Source: Apostichopus japonicus
Lineage: Eukaryota; Echinodermata; Holothuroidea; Aspidochirotida; Stichopodidae
Reading direction: 5' to 3'
NCBI RefSeq assembly: GCF_037975245.1
Contig: NC_092570.1
Span: forward strand, 10,827,001-10,891,000
Length of the DNA: 64,000 nucleotides
Shown here: positions 22,876 to 35,400 of the stretch, piece by piece
How positions within the stretch are numbered: the stretch's first letter is position 1
Layout: each line of letters starts with the position of its first letter
Notes under the pieces: model-generated
What the model was told of the DNA's origin: nothing
Seen by the model: only the letters and a program-made list of their open reading frames with translations
Databases searched by the model: none
Made by a program: the position numbers and the translations under genes

Positions 22876-25800
22876 GTACACATGTTACTTATTCGGTAAC
22901 GGATTCGATATACATCTATGGAAAGCAGAAAGTTCGTTCGAAATCATTAAGATTGTCGAGAAAGTACATTTTAGTGTATTTTTCCAAAGATAATGAGGGT
23001 TTATCAATGGGTCATTTGAACTCTGAAGACGATGTATAAAATTACCACAATGCGTCTTCCCCGGGCCAAACAGTGCTTGACCAATTCACATGACCACTAT
23101 ATCATCACTTATAAATTGGATGTAAAGGGGCCACGAACAACTTTGGGCCATAATCAAATCAAGCACGCCTTGGACCACCAAACCAATAAGTAATATGAAC
23201 TTTAATGACAAGGAAGAATACCATCCTAATGCATTTTGCCCGGTCCAAAGAGTGCTTGACCAATTCACATGACCACTACACAATCACTTCTTAAATGCAT
23301 GGATGTAACGGGACATCGAAAAAGTTTTGGGCCCGAATCAAGTCCAGAGCGCCTTGGACCACCTAACCAATGCATGATATAAACTCCAAGGACAATGCAG
23401 AAGAGTACCATAATCCACCCAACACGCATTGGATCACCTAACCGATGGGTAACATGAACTCTAATGACAATTTAAAAGAGTACCATAATGCGTCTTGCCC
23501 GGTGCAAAGAATGTTTGACCAATTCAATTGACCACTACATCGTCACTTCTTAAATAAATACAAAGGGGCCACGAAAAAGCTTTGGCCCTAAACAAGACCA
23601 GCACGCCTTGGACCACCTAACCAATGGGTCATATGAATTCTTAGGACAACGTAGAAGAGTACCATAATGCGTCTTGCCCGGTCCAAAGAATGCTTGACCA
23701 ATTCAATTGACCACTACACCGTCACTTCGGAATACAAAGGGACCACGAAATTTGGTCCCTAATCCATCCAGCATGCTTCAAAATGTATACAGTGTGAGAT
23801 TCGACTAACGTTTTGTGTCACCTGCAATGTTTAAAGTATTTGAAAAGACAACTTTCGGTAAAAATAAGCCTATCTTTATAAATTGACTAGAACGACATCT
23901 TACACGTTTAAAGTGCATGCTAATGATTGTAGAAAGCTATCTCCAGGTACATAAAATATGATCAGTTTATTTGGTCTATACTTATGTCCATTTGCAACAA
24001 GAGTCCATCAAATTATATATTTTGGATGAGAAACCAACAACATAGCTTGATTTTTCACTTGAAATTTTCACATACAAGGTTTCAAAGTTAAAATACTACT
24101 CAAAAATAAAAATAACGTATATTCGAGCTCAACCAAAAACTAAATTTCATGTTAAAGAAATCAGATGTGATACTCTGGTGTCTCAAACTTTAATTGGTAC
24201 CATCCTCCTGTTACTACATACTTGGGTTTTCCTAGTTTTGTTGTCCAAATTTAAAGAAAAGATCTCAGACGGTCCATGAATTCAAGTTATATTTAAAGAA
24301 AACACTTTTTCCAGTTGAAAATGATGACTTTTCGATAATTTTACATAAAAATGACTGTAAAGTTGGCCGCTTAGTTGTCAATTTCTCAAACCCTAAATTT
24401 AGGATTCATGTGGCTTAACTGTGTAAAGTATAGCACTGCACACTAAGTCAAATTGAGTTTTTTTTTATTTTATGCGATGAAGCCCGCCCCAAACCGCAAA
24501 CTGGCCAGGACGTTCTTAAAGGGAGTGAAGACTCGGGCACAAAGAAACGTCTGATGCCGGTAATCTGACATAGTTTCGAATGAGGTGTAACAGAAGTGTA
24601 TAGACACCACCATCGATCCCAGAAAGTACACACACAGCTTGCCACCGTCGGTAAGTAGATACTAGTGTATAGTCAATACATGCAGCTACGGTCAATACCC
24701 ACAACACAGTGTACATAGCAGCGATGGACATCTCAGGTCCAGATAAAAGATAACAAGGTATCACGTTTCATTACTGTCTGCATTTTGTAGCGACAAGAGG
24801 AAAACTTCACTTGCAATTGCAACGGAAAGTTAACTTTTTTTTCAGAGGGCGGCACGTGGTTTGGGGCGAGTCTTCAGTGCCTTTAAAAGAGGAAAATACT
24901 AATAATTAGGTCACCACTCAACGGATTTTCATGCAGAAATTTCATGCAGAAAAATCGATTTTCAGAAAAACGGTACCTATAACTTTTTTTTAAATTATGA
25001 TGAACCCATTATCAGACGTTGCTTTAAAGATAAGACTAATTTTCATTACTGCGCTTTGCTCGGTTCGTTGTTAGAATAAAGATTTGATATTAGAGGGTCA
25101 TTGGGAAAATAGAGACCTTTTTCATTTTGAACGCAGTACACATGCATATATATATATATGACGGATTCAGGAGCGTCTCCCACGAGAAAAATGGAAAACG
25201 AAGACAGTCGGTAAGCCGTATTTGTTGTGCATTGTCTTAACATTAAAGCACCGGGATGGTGGGGAGGGAGGGGAATCATTTAAACTATACTTTTCCAACT
25301 TTTACTTCTAATTTGAGAGACAAACCTAGTACACTTTACACTTATTATGATATACAGTACAATTTGGGGTACTGTTGTCAGTTTTGAGTACTAGGTAGTG
25401 GAAAATTTGAAAGTGCCTCCTCAAATTAATTTCTATGTCTGAGCTTCATTATGTGTTTTTTTATTGAAAACAAGTCTTTGAATTAAAATTGTCCAACTTT
25501 AACTGACTATTACAGACAAGAAACTAGTACACCTTGCATATGACCGGGCAAGACGTATTATAGTACACTTGCACATTGTCCTAAAAGTTCCTAGTACCCA
25601 CTGTTAGCTAGGTGGTCCAGGGCCCAAAGCTTTTCATGGCACCGTTACATTTATTGAAGAAGTGATGATGTAATGGTCATTGGAATGGAAAGGCACCCTT
25701 TGGACCGGGCAAGACGCATTATGGTAATCTTCTACATTGTCAATAGAACTGACATGACCCATTGGTTAGGTGGTTCAAGATGTGCTTTTGATTATGACCT

Positions 25801-26448
25801 AGAGTTTTCTATTCATGGTCCCAAGTTACATTCATTTAAGAAGTGATGATTTAGTGGTCATTTGATTAGTCAGCTAACCCTTTGGACCGGGCAAGACGCA
25901 TTATGGTACACTTCTCAATGTCATCAGAGTTCATATGACCCATCCGTTTGGTGGTTCAAGGCGTGCTGGTCTTGATTTGGGCCGAAAGAAATTGTTTTCG
26001 TGGTCCCGTTGCATTCATTTAAGAAGTGATGATGTAGTGGTCATTTGAATTGGTCAAGCACTCTTTGGACCAGGTAAACTGCATCGTGAGACAATTCTAC
26101 CTTGTCTTTAGAGTTGATATGACCCGTTGGTTAGGTGGTCCAAGGCGTGCTGGTTTTGATTAGGGCCAAAATGTTTCCATGGTCCTGTTACAAATTCATT
26201 TAAGAAGTGATTGTGTAGTGGTCATTTGAATTGGTCAAGTATTCGTTGGACAGGGTAAGACGCCTTGTGAGAGTTTTCTAACAGAGTTCATATGATAAAC
26301 CTCTTTTATTTTTGGAAAATACGCTAAAATCTTGCTTTTCCACGACCAAATCTTGAACATCTTGTAAGATAGCATTCGGCCTGCCATAGGTATTACGTCG
26401 ATAGCACTGTCGAATAAGTAACTGAATGAGGAACGCGGAATAAGTAAC
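22876..26448. mobile_element. Second fold-back structure with inverted arrays of about 180-bp units
   Basis: Left outer sequence GTTACTTATTCGG is mirrored on the right by GGAATAAGTAAC, and the arms continue inverted and imperfect for about 0.9 kb (22876-23790 and about 25530-26448). Each arm contains four to five tandem units of 160-185 bp. Landmark words on the left are GCGTCTTGCCCGGTCCAAAG, GACCAATTCA and CGCCTTGGACCACC; the right arm has their complements. No flanking target duplication was visible. The loop (about 23790-25530) contains a TTAA-flanked MITE and otherwise unrecognised sequence. The right arm stops about 20 bp before the PELP1 start codon. Confidence 0.65.
24520..24882. mobile_element. 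piggyBac-like MITE with TTAA target duplications
   Basis: A 363-bp element begins AGGGAGTGAAGACTCGGGC and ends with the inverse of AGGCACTGAAGACTCGCCCC. It is flanked by TTAA on both sides (24516-24519 and 24883-24886). TTAA duplication with matched 16-20-bp ends is typical of piggyBac elements. Related sequence GCCCGCCCCAAACCGC just outside the left end (24482-24499) suggests a neighbouring partial copy. ORFs on its minus strand are not recognisable. Confidence 0.65.
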
Positions 26449-26454
26449 TAACTT

Positions 26455-26480
26455 CACACCGGTTCAAGATGGCTTCGTCC
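26455..26480 (+). promoter_or_regulatory. PELP1 start-codon context with YY1-like motif
   Basis: The start codon lies in TTCAAGATGGCTTCG. CAAGATGGC matches the core of the YY1 consensus (AAGATGGCGGC), which in many animal housekeeping genes overlaps the first ATG. This is a motif match only; no TATA box is evident just upstream. The transcription start would fall in or beside the fold-back arm that ends at about 26448. Confidence 0.35.
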
Positions 26481-29400
26481 TTAAACCAGCATGCTCTTCG
26501 CACATCGGAATTGATTTTATCAATTCTGAAGTCAAAAGGGGAAGAATCCAACTTAAGCGACCCCCTTGTTTTAGAAAAAACAGTTAATTCTACGTGTGAA
26601 TTACTACTCTTCAGACAGGTGTGGTTTCAAGCTTAGGCTGGCTGGCTAGACTAAAACTAAAAGTTAGGCTAAACGTTATGCTAAGTAAGGCAACTACTAT
26701 TAGGCCTATTCTGGTACTGTACTTGCTAATGTTACTAGTGTCAGGCCCAGGTAAGTGAGCCTTAAATCTAGCCTAGTACTACTACTAGGCTTTATTAAGC
26801 AAGTTATGCTACATTTTAAGCACTAATTGCTTAGAGCCCAGGAAGCCAGTCAATATGAACAACTTTGAAGTTAAATATTATGCCAATGATCAGACAGTAG
26901 TTGGCTTCAGCTAGACCGGCTTGTGATTGGACTAGCCAATATCATAGAACATGTACTGTTAAGGTGGCTGCGATATTTCTGTAGCATCCAGCTTGTGGAA
27001 AAACTTCGAGAGTAAACACTATACAGAACTGGCAAGTAGCTGGTGAGCTTGGTCCGCGACCTACTGTACATTACCATGGCAGTGTATTTGCATTTGCGCA
27101 CAATTTCAGCTTTTGGGGCAAAAAGTTTTGTGCATTTAAGAGGCGTTCTGTACTTTTAAGGATAACTGTGTATTATAAGATAGATATCAACTTATTAACG
27201 ATCACCTTGACAGCTCTCTTCTGCAAAATTTCTTGGTTCACCGACTGTTTGGTTACTTGCCTTAGGCAGGCTAGTAATTAGGGTTGGGCGATATTTGCTT
27301 TTTAATGTCACGATAAATAGTTCAAAAATTATCGCGATATTTCGATAATTACGATAATTTTTTCTTGTTGTTTTTAGTGTGTTCGCGAACACACTAAAAA
27401 CAACTGCCGATTTCCCACCGGTGTTTTCACGCAGCAAACACACCGAGCATAATGGCGTGGGGTTCAGGGCCCGCCTTAGAGCCCCGTTGGGGTCAAGGGG
27501 TGGAACTCCTTGTGGGGGTCCAGGGGCGAAGGCCCCCGGAAAAGTTAAGTATTTTTGCGTGTCTGGCGATAAATAATTTGCAATTGAGGATTCAAAATAC
27601 TGACTAACTTTATGAATTTAAATTGTCACGAAACTGATGAAAGTTTTAAAATGACAAGTTAGAGTAGCTATATTATGTGATAAAATGAAAAGAGAATTAA
27701 TCTGTCTTACAATCTTTATAAAGTTTTACTTACAAAACTGTCGATATTATGAAACAGACTACGTTCGGCAAAGCCCCGTTTCTAGACTGCCTAACAATCA
27801 GTTTACAACTGCAGTGTTTAACCGTACTTTAATATCACGGTAGGCTAATGTGCTTCAAATTTTCGCAGGTATCTTGCAAAACAACGGCCCTGTCTAACAC
27901 CTGTTTGTTAACATTTTTGGCACGGTTCCAAAAAACTTTTCATGGAGTAAACTTTTTTGGCTCCACCCTAGAATTAATTAGGTCAGTCAGTAAAGGATCC
28001 GTAAAGTTATGCGAAATATTATCTTAGACGTTCAAGGAAAGTAGGTAAATATCCCCGTAACATTAAGGTAAGTAAAACACACCTCAAGCCAACCGACTCC
28101 TCCGCATGAACAAAACAAACTATTCCCCATGATACACGAGGCACAGTCTATACCATACAGACATACTGTAGCACGATATCAAGGCCCCAATAGCTACAGT
28201 ATGGCCATCTTTATGAAAGTAAACCTTGTAATTCCATGTTTTAGGCCACCAGGCATGATTAACTTAATGCTAAATATTGTTTCCATGTCCTTGTAGAAAT
28301 CGTCAACTTCGCAAAATACAATTAGTTGTGTTTTTGTTGTTACGTGAGATCCGTAACCGACGAAGTGGTTAGGCTACTTACTATACACTTAACTATGGTA
28401 GGATATTATTATTATTATTATTATTTTTGGGGGGAAACTCTAGAAAATACTTTCTTTCCCCCGCTTTACACCAGATGTGGTCTTCTGGTTTATTCATAAA
28501 TGGGTGTACTAGAGCCTTGTTTACATGACACTTGTTGCATTTAGCAACTACAAAAACACAACTAATTGTATTTTGCGAACTTGACGTTTTCTACAAGAAC
28601 ATGGATATAATATTAAGCATTTTGTTAATCATACCAAGTGGCCTGAAACACATTTTATTACAAGGTTTACTTATAAAGATGGCCATACTGTAGCTAGTGG
28701 GGCCTTGATGTGCTGCGTGTATGGTATGGACTGTGCCTCGTGTATCAATACTCCATGAAACGTTTCTTGGAAACGTGCCAAAAATGTTAACAAACAGGTG
28801 TTAGACAGGGGATTAGCGTGCAGTTGTTTGGTAAGGTACCTGGGAAAATTCGCAGCACATGTACAGTAGCCTACCGTAGTATTTAAGTAGGGTTAAACCG
28901 TACTGCAGTTGTAATCTGATGTACGTATAGTGTGCGCTAATCATTGTTAGGCAGTCTATAAACGGGCTTTGCCGAACGTTGTTTGTTTCATAACATCGGA
29001 AGTTCTGTAAGTTAAACTTTTTAAAGATTGTAAGACAGATTAAATCTCTTTTCATTTTATACCATAATATAGCTACTCTAACTTGTCATTTTAAAATTTT
29101 CATCAGCTTTGTGACAATTTAAATTAAAAAAGTTGTCAGTATTTTGCATCCTCAACTGCGAATTTTTTATCGCCAGACACGCAAAAATACCAAAATTTTC
29201 CAGGGTCTTTGCCCCTGGACCCCCACAAGGGGTTCCACCCCTTGACCCCACAAGGGCCCTAGGGCAGGCCCCTGGACCCCACGCCTTTATGCTCGCAAGC
29301 TACGCGTGCTCGGCATGTTCGCTGGGGGAACACCGGCGGGAAATCGGAAGTGTGTTCCCGGGAAATTGAACAAGGTTTTCCAACTGTGGCCTCTCATGGC

Positions 29401-32400
29401 CAGTTTGAGGATTTTCATTCATGAGGCAAAATTCCCTCCTGAAATGTTTTTTACAAACAGGGTGGTTCTAAATCTCTTGTAGAGAACATCATCAGATTTT
29501 TACAACGTGATGCTTTTTGAATTATTGGCTGTCAAAGACAACCTCTTTTGTACATCAGAGCAACTACATCCTCAACAATTAATATTGAGAAAAGGAAAAA
29601 ACCCTGAAATTTAGTAGGTTGTAAGAACTTTATACCTTTAAATTAAGTAAGCACAAATACAGCTCTCACATGGTTATGTTGGTAAACAATTGGCATCAAA
29701 ACCCCTTCCTCATGCTGAATCACAGCATGAAATAGCAACTTTTGAGCTGCGCGACTAACAAATAAATTACAGGAAAGCATTGTAATCATAATTTTGTATT
29801 GTCTGGACTGGACATACTGTAATAACCTCTGAAAGAATCAAGTATCCTGAAGCAATAGTTTTAAGAGCAATTTATCACTAATAAAATTAGTACAGTAGCA
29901 CATACAGTATTTTAGCAAAAAATACCGAAATTGAATATTTTTGCACTTTCAAGTTGACCTAACTCCACAAGACATTGCTTGTTGTTTATTCCCATATCTG
30001 TGAGATAGAATCTATGGGCTTCTGTCATAGGATGGTAGTAGGTTGATTAATTGCTGAGTAATCTGACAGAAATCAAGAAAATGCCAAGTTAGCCACAAAT
30101 TGCGGAATTTCAAAGAGTGATAAATGGGCAAATTTTGAAGCAATGCAACTGAAACTTTTGGAATATGCTTATTGTAGGTGTTCCGAGCATACAATTAATT
30201 TAAATATTTTTTAGTGGGGGTCGAACTACGACGTACTACAAAATCTGGTGATTTGCTATGGAATAACCCACATGCATGGTAGATTACCAAATGATATAAG
30301 TTAAATTGCTGCACAATTTGATAGGTGAAAGCTCATTTAAGGTTTGCAGAAGTCAAACCCTACGAAATTTCTTTAAGGTCAGGTCTCAATGAAAATATGA
30401 AAATTATGCTGATTTGACTTCCTCATATGCAGTAGAACCTCCTTGCTATTTTAAGGTGGAGGTCAAAGGTTGGCTCAGATATATACATGCAATATGAAAA
30501 TCAGCCAGGGTTAGCTTGCAAACTACTGTACTCCTGTGCTGCATATTTACAACAAGTTCTCATTTACATGAGTGAATTGACCAATATAATCTCTCGCCAC
30601 AAAGGTGTGTGATAAACCACATATTCTGTCTGGAGTATCGGGAGAAAAGTGTCACAAAACGTGGAAGTGTAAACAACCTTAGAAACAATATTACTACAGT
30701 AGATCAGAAATAATCGTGAAATGAGAATTTGATTCTTATCATATCAGATATTAAGGGCCCATAGTGTCACTAATTCATGAATTTTAAATACTCGAAACTC
30801 AAAATATCCAGGTTTAACTTTGTAAGAGAGTGGTGTGATTTGTAGTGCTTTCATGTTTTTTTTTTCTATAAACAGGATCTCAATGTGTTCAAACCAAGTA
30901 GGTCTAGTATACATTGGTACTCAGTATTTGGTTGCAACAAACTGTTGCAAAGGACACTGGAGTGTTGATTTGTCACAGGCTGTTAGGGTCAGTGTTGTAT
31001 TCGAACATTGTAATGACTATTGCATATATTTTAGTGTGGAAAGCAACTAAGTTGCACTATGCCTTTTAGTCATTACTGCCACTGTACAAGTCAAAAGTAT
31101 TTCTTTAAATTTTCTTCCAAGATCACAACTTTATAAAACTACCCAAATGAGTGGATCTGGGTAGAATCATAACTCCTAGGACCATGAGTATAGGCATACT
31201 CATTGCCCAAGCCAACCTAACATGTGTTGTTTCTGCGACAGGCAATACCATTTATTATTAAAAAATAATAAGTAGTAGCCCAACGCTACATGGAAATCAA
31301 ATATGTCCAAAAAAGAAATTTACAACATTGAAACACAATTTACTGATTTCCAAAGCAGAAACTTGGTGGCTCTAGTTGTGTTACTTTCTATTTATATGTA
31401 TAATAACCTGGATGTGTTTCCTTGACCTACTATTTACACACACAAAACTTGACTTGACCAGTGCAAAGATGCATAGCAGTTTTGTACCCAGGAGCTATAC
31501 TTTACTTTACATCACTGATGCTTCTTAGGTGTTAGCATATCACGGGAAATTTGAGTCACATAGTTCCAAAATTGAAACAAATTAATTAAATACCTTAATA
31601 TCTTGCCTTTTTTGCTCCTAGGATGGTTCTCATTACAATGATCTGGTTGGTTACATCAATAGGTGCCTTGGAACATCATCAACAAGGTTTGTTTTTATCA
31701 ACAGTTGCTGTTTTATTGTGTCTGAGTAACTTTAAAAACATTAAAACGAATATGTTTAGTGATAGAATACTATTTTGTTGGCCATTTTAAGCAATTGTAA
31801 ATTTAAACTATCCAGTGATCATTAAAAGAGACATAGTTTAGAGTTCACAACAGCAACTTTTGTTGAAATATCTCAAAGTGATGCCTACATACCATTAACT
31901 GTGATCCTTACACTACTCCAAACATGTGCCAAACATTTTGCATTGCCATGATTGATTTGTTTCATTCCTACGGACGACTAATACACCAACTACCGTTAGT
32001 AATTGTTTGGGAGAACAAAATTGTCAATTTTTACGAAAATGTTAGTTAATCATGAATTAGGGTTAGCTGACTAAAACTTCTATCTTCCATCAACCCCAAA
32101 TTATATACATGAGTGACAATGGAATGCTAAAAAGTCCAGATGAATGCAATTTTGACCTTAAAGTTCAATGTCCAATTTGTATTTGTATTTAGAGTGAAAT
32201 GCACTGGAAGTTTTAGATGTTTGTAAATGACAAACTTTACTTAAACATTACACTAAATTTGTACAATTTTCACCATTATATTTTTGTATAATTATGAGGG
32301 TCTAATCTATATTGTCACAGTGGTGCCATATGGCACCATTGTGACAATATAACTCTCTTAGACTGAAATATATGTACTTACAGTCAGTGTTATGCACATG

Positions 32401-35400
32401 ATTTCAAAGGTGTGGGGGATGGATACAAATTCACAATTTTCCCTGACTGATTTAGGTACAGGGCTGAACTTATATGGAAGGGTACAAGGCAAACTAAATA
32501 TTTATATAGCATGGGGCTGCCATGGGGCCACTGAAGCCAACACCTATGTAGGGGCCCTCCCCAGAAAATTGTTTAAACATTTACACTTCAAATGTTGCAT
32601 TGTGAGGTCTATCTAGTCTATAATTTATGTCTGTATATGTACTGTAGCTCTTACTGCAAGATTGTGCTAATAAATAATAAACTCAAAACATTTGCAAACT
32701 AATTTTGATTTAGTGCCCTGAATGTTTATGGGAGGGCTAGGTACAAGTGAAGTATTTTCCATGGTGGGGTGTTGCCATGGGGTCATTGAAGCTGACACTC
32801 TGGTGGGGGGGGGTCATTATAGGTGGTCCAGGAGAATTGTTTTTGTTTAAATGGTATGTTCCCAGGTACAGTATATTTAGCCTGTAATTTTGGTCTAAGT
32901 AGCTTAAGTGGAAGGTTGTGCTAATAAAGCTTAAACTTTTCTTCCAACAGATTTAGGTGGGATCCTGAACCTTTATGAGGATCCAAGTCAATTATAAACT
33001 TGAAGTCAAGGGGTGCATTCTGAGGCATATTTTAGCATGTAAGTTAGGTCTATATAAGTAGCTCTAAATGGAAGATTGTGCAAATAAGTATCAAGAATAA
33101 TAAAAACAAATCCCCAACTGCTTCATTTTACCTGCCCGCCCCCCTCTCGCTGTGCACACACCACTGCTTACAGTAAATTTCTTCTTTGTACAGAATTGCT
33201 GGATTGGCTCTCCTAGGACCACTCGTGTCTCAGGCATCTGCTCAGCAGTTTCAGCAGCACTGTCTGTCTTGGCTACATCTTTTATTGCAAATAATTCAGG
33301 TACTCACTTATTTGTTTTCTTTGTAAATAAGATAAGAAAACCTAATAAGTAACTAGTGTGTTTCAGCTTCTACTCAACATCAAATTAGTTGCTAATAACA
33401 CAGTGTCAATTCTTTCATATCAGATTTGATATGCATTTCAGCTTTGATGAAAAGAATAGTCACACAGAAAATGATAATACAATTGTACGGGCCACACTTG
33501 CTGTGAGTTGAAAGAAACAGCATCTTCAAGTAGCACTTATGGACTTTAGTTCCTACCTTTAACAGTGAACCAGCAAATATTACAAGAAAATATTATCTAG
33601 GACTGTGTACATACAGTATGCCCTTCAAATGTTGGATTCTTGAGAGATTTTAATATTATGTAACTGAAAATGAAAGTATAATGATGTTTATGTATGTGTC
33701 TGATTGTGGCTGTGGATGTGTAAGCAGACTTTGCACAGGCATTTGTGTTCATGTTGGATGCAAGGCATTGGCTTGTCATGCGATAACTCCAAATGTACAT
33801 TGTGGGTAAATGTGAAACTTGGTATGTGGATCAGGATGCATCTTCCTCAGTACAATAACCTTCTGTTTCTTGTGAAAGTCAAAGGTCTTTTGAGGTCAAT
33901 AGAGGTAACATCTGAAAACCTTTATTAACAAAACTTCACAAGCAAAATGTGGATGATTTTCAAACTTTGTATGCGGATCCAGGCTATTGCTTTGCTTAAA
34001 GTCATGTGCACACATCTTTAATATATGAAAAGTGTCTTGGAATCACTACACCTTTGGCTTTCTGATTTTGAGGTTTTTGAGGACAGAATATTATCATGTA
34101 CTGTAGGGTTAGATGCTGAAGTACATGCATAAGTCAAGATTGATAGTGCTTTATAGCTTGTCTAACTCTCTCCCATTTATCAGCCACACACTCAACTCTC
34201 TCAATTGAAACTATGTTCATCCTTGGTTAATCAAGTGCTCTCAAAGGCTTCTAGCTATCCTGATGTCAGCAGAGAATTAGCCAGTAAACTGATTCAACCT
34301 CTGGTGGAAAAAGCTTTACAAATTAAAGATGAAGTAAGTACTTAAATTCCATTCATCAAACTTTGTTGAGGCTGCTAAGAGTGACATATTTGTCTTATTA
34401 AATCAAAAGCCAAACTAACTTTAAAGGTTTCATGACAGTTAAGAGCAGCAGAAAGTGACACTTACAACACTTTCTATCAACTTTGGAAATATATATTTTG
34501 AGCATTGTATCATCTTTCATGCCACTGTAACCCACATTCAATGATCCACTGCAATTATTCTGTATAATTTGCAAGTTTCAATGATGTTCAATTCAGTGCA
34601 GCATGTAGTGGCTTGCAGCTTATCACAGCCATTTTTTCATGATACTTTCTCTTTTTTAAGCAAGCTCTTTAATTAGTCTATGAAACCCATTTTGGTGTGA
34701 GATCTTGTGCTCTGATTTTGTACTAAAATGAAAGTGAGACACCCAAAAGCTGAAAGCTATGTTTTGTTTCAATATTTCCAAATACAAGCTCTTTAATTAC
34801 TCTGTGAAACCCATTTTGGTGTGAGATCTTGTGATCTGATTTTGTAATAAAATGAAAGTGAGACACCCAAAAGCTGAAAGCTATGTTTTCTGTTTCAATA
34901 TTTCCAAATCACAACTTTATAGGCATCCAAATACATGACAAATAATTGCATGTAGAGCAGCACAAAGTTAAAGGTGAAAGTTACTTTCTATTCAGAACAC
35001 TATTGATAACTTATTATGTATAATGTATTCATCAAGTATCTTTTGATCTAAATGTGTTGCATAACTTGTGAAGCTAGACTATGAAACTTCCTCTGTATAG
35101 CTGCATATTCTCCTCTTTCATATCTCTCTAGAGAGTGCTGTGTGGTCTAGAAGTCCTTTTAACCTGCATGAAATTCTTCCCTGGCCCATGTGGGGCAATG
35201 AGAAATCAGCTGGTGAATCATTTAATTGTTATCATTGGCAACAGCAAAAATGACCATGTGGCAGAGGTATGTAAAGTCATTTCAGTTTAATACGTACTGA
35301 CAAAAGGAAAATACAAATTGAAACAGTTTGCTGTGAGCAATGAAATTATTTTTGGTAATTAGTACATAATTCTTTCTTCCTATTTTCATAAAGGGTTTAA

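Noticed and set aside
24448..24764. Minus-strand ORFs in the TTAA-flanked MITE as genes
   Set aside because: No recognisable domain; they overlap the MITE ends and lack splice context.
30835..31050. 71-codon ORF as a PELP1 exon in intron 1
   Set aside because: Exons 1 and 2 already join in phase and align to human PELP1 without a gap here.
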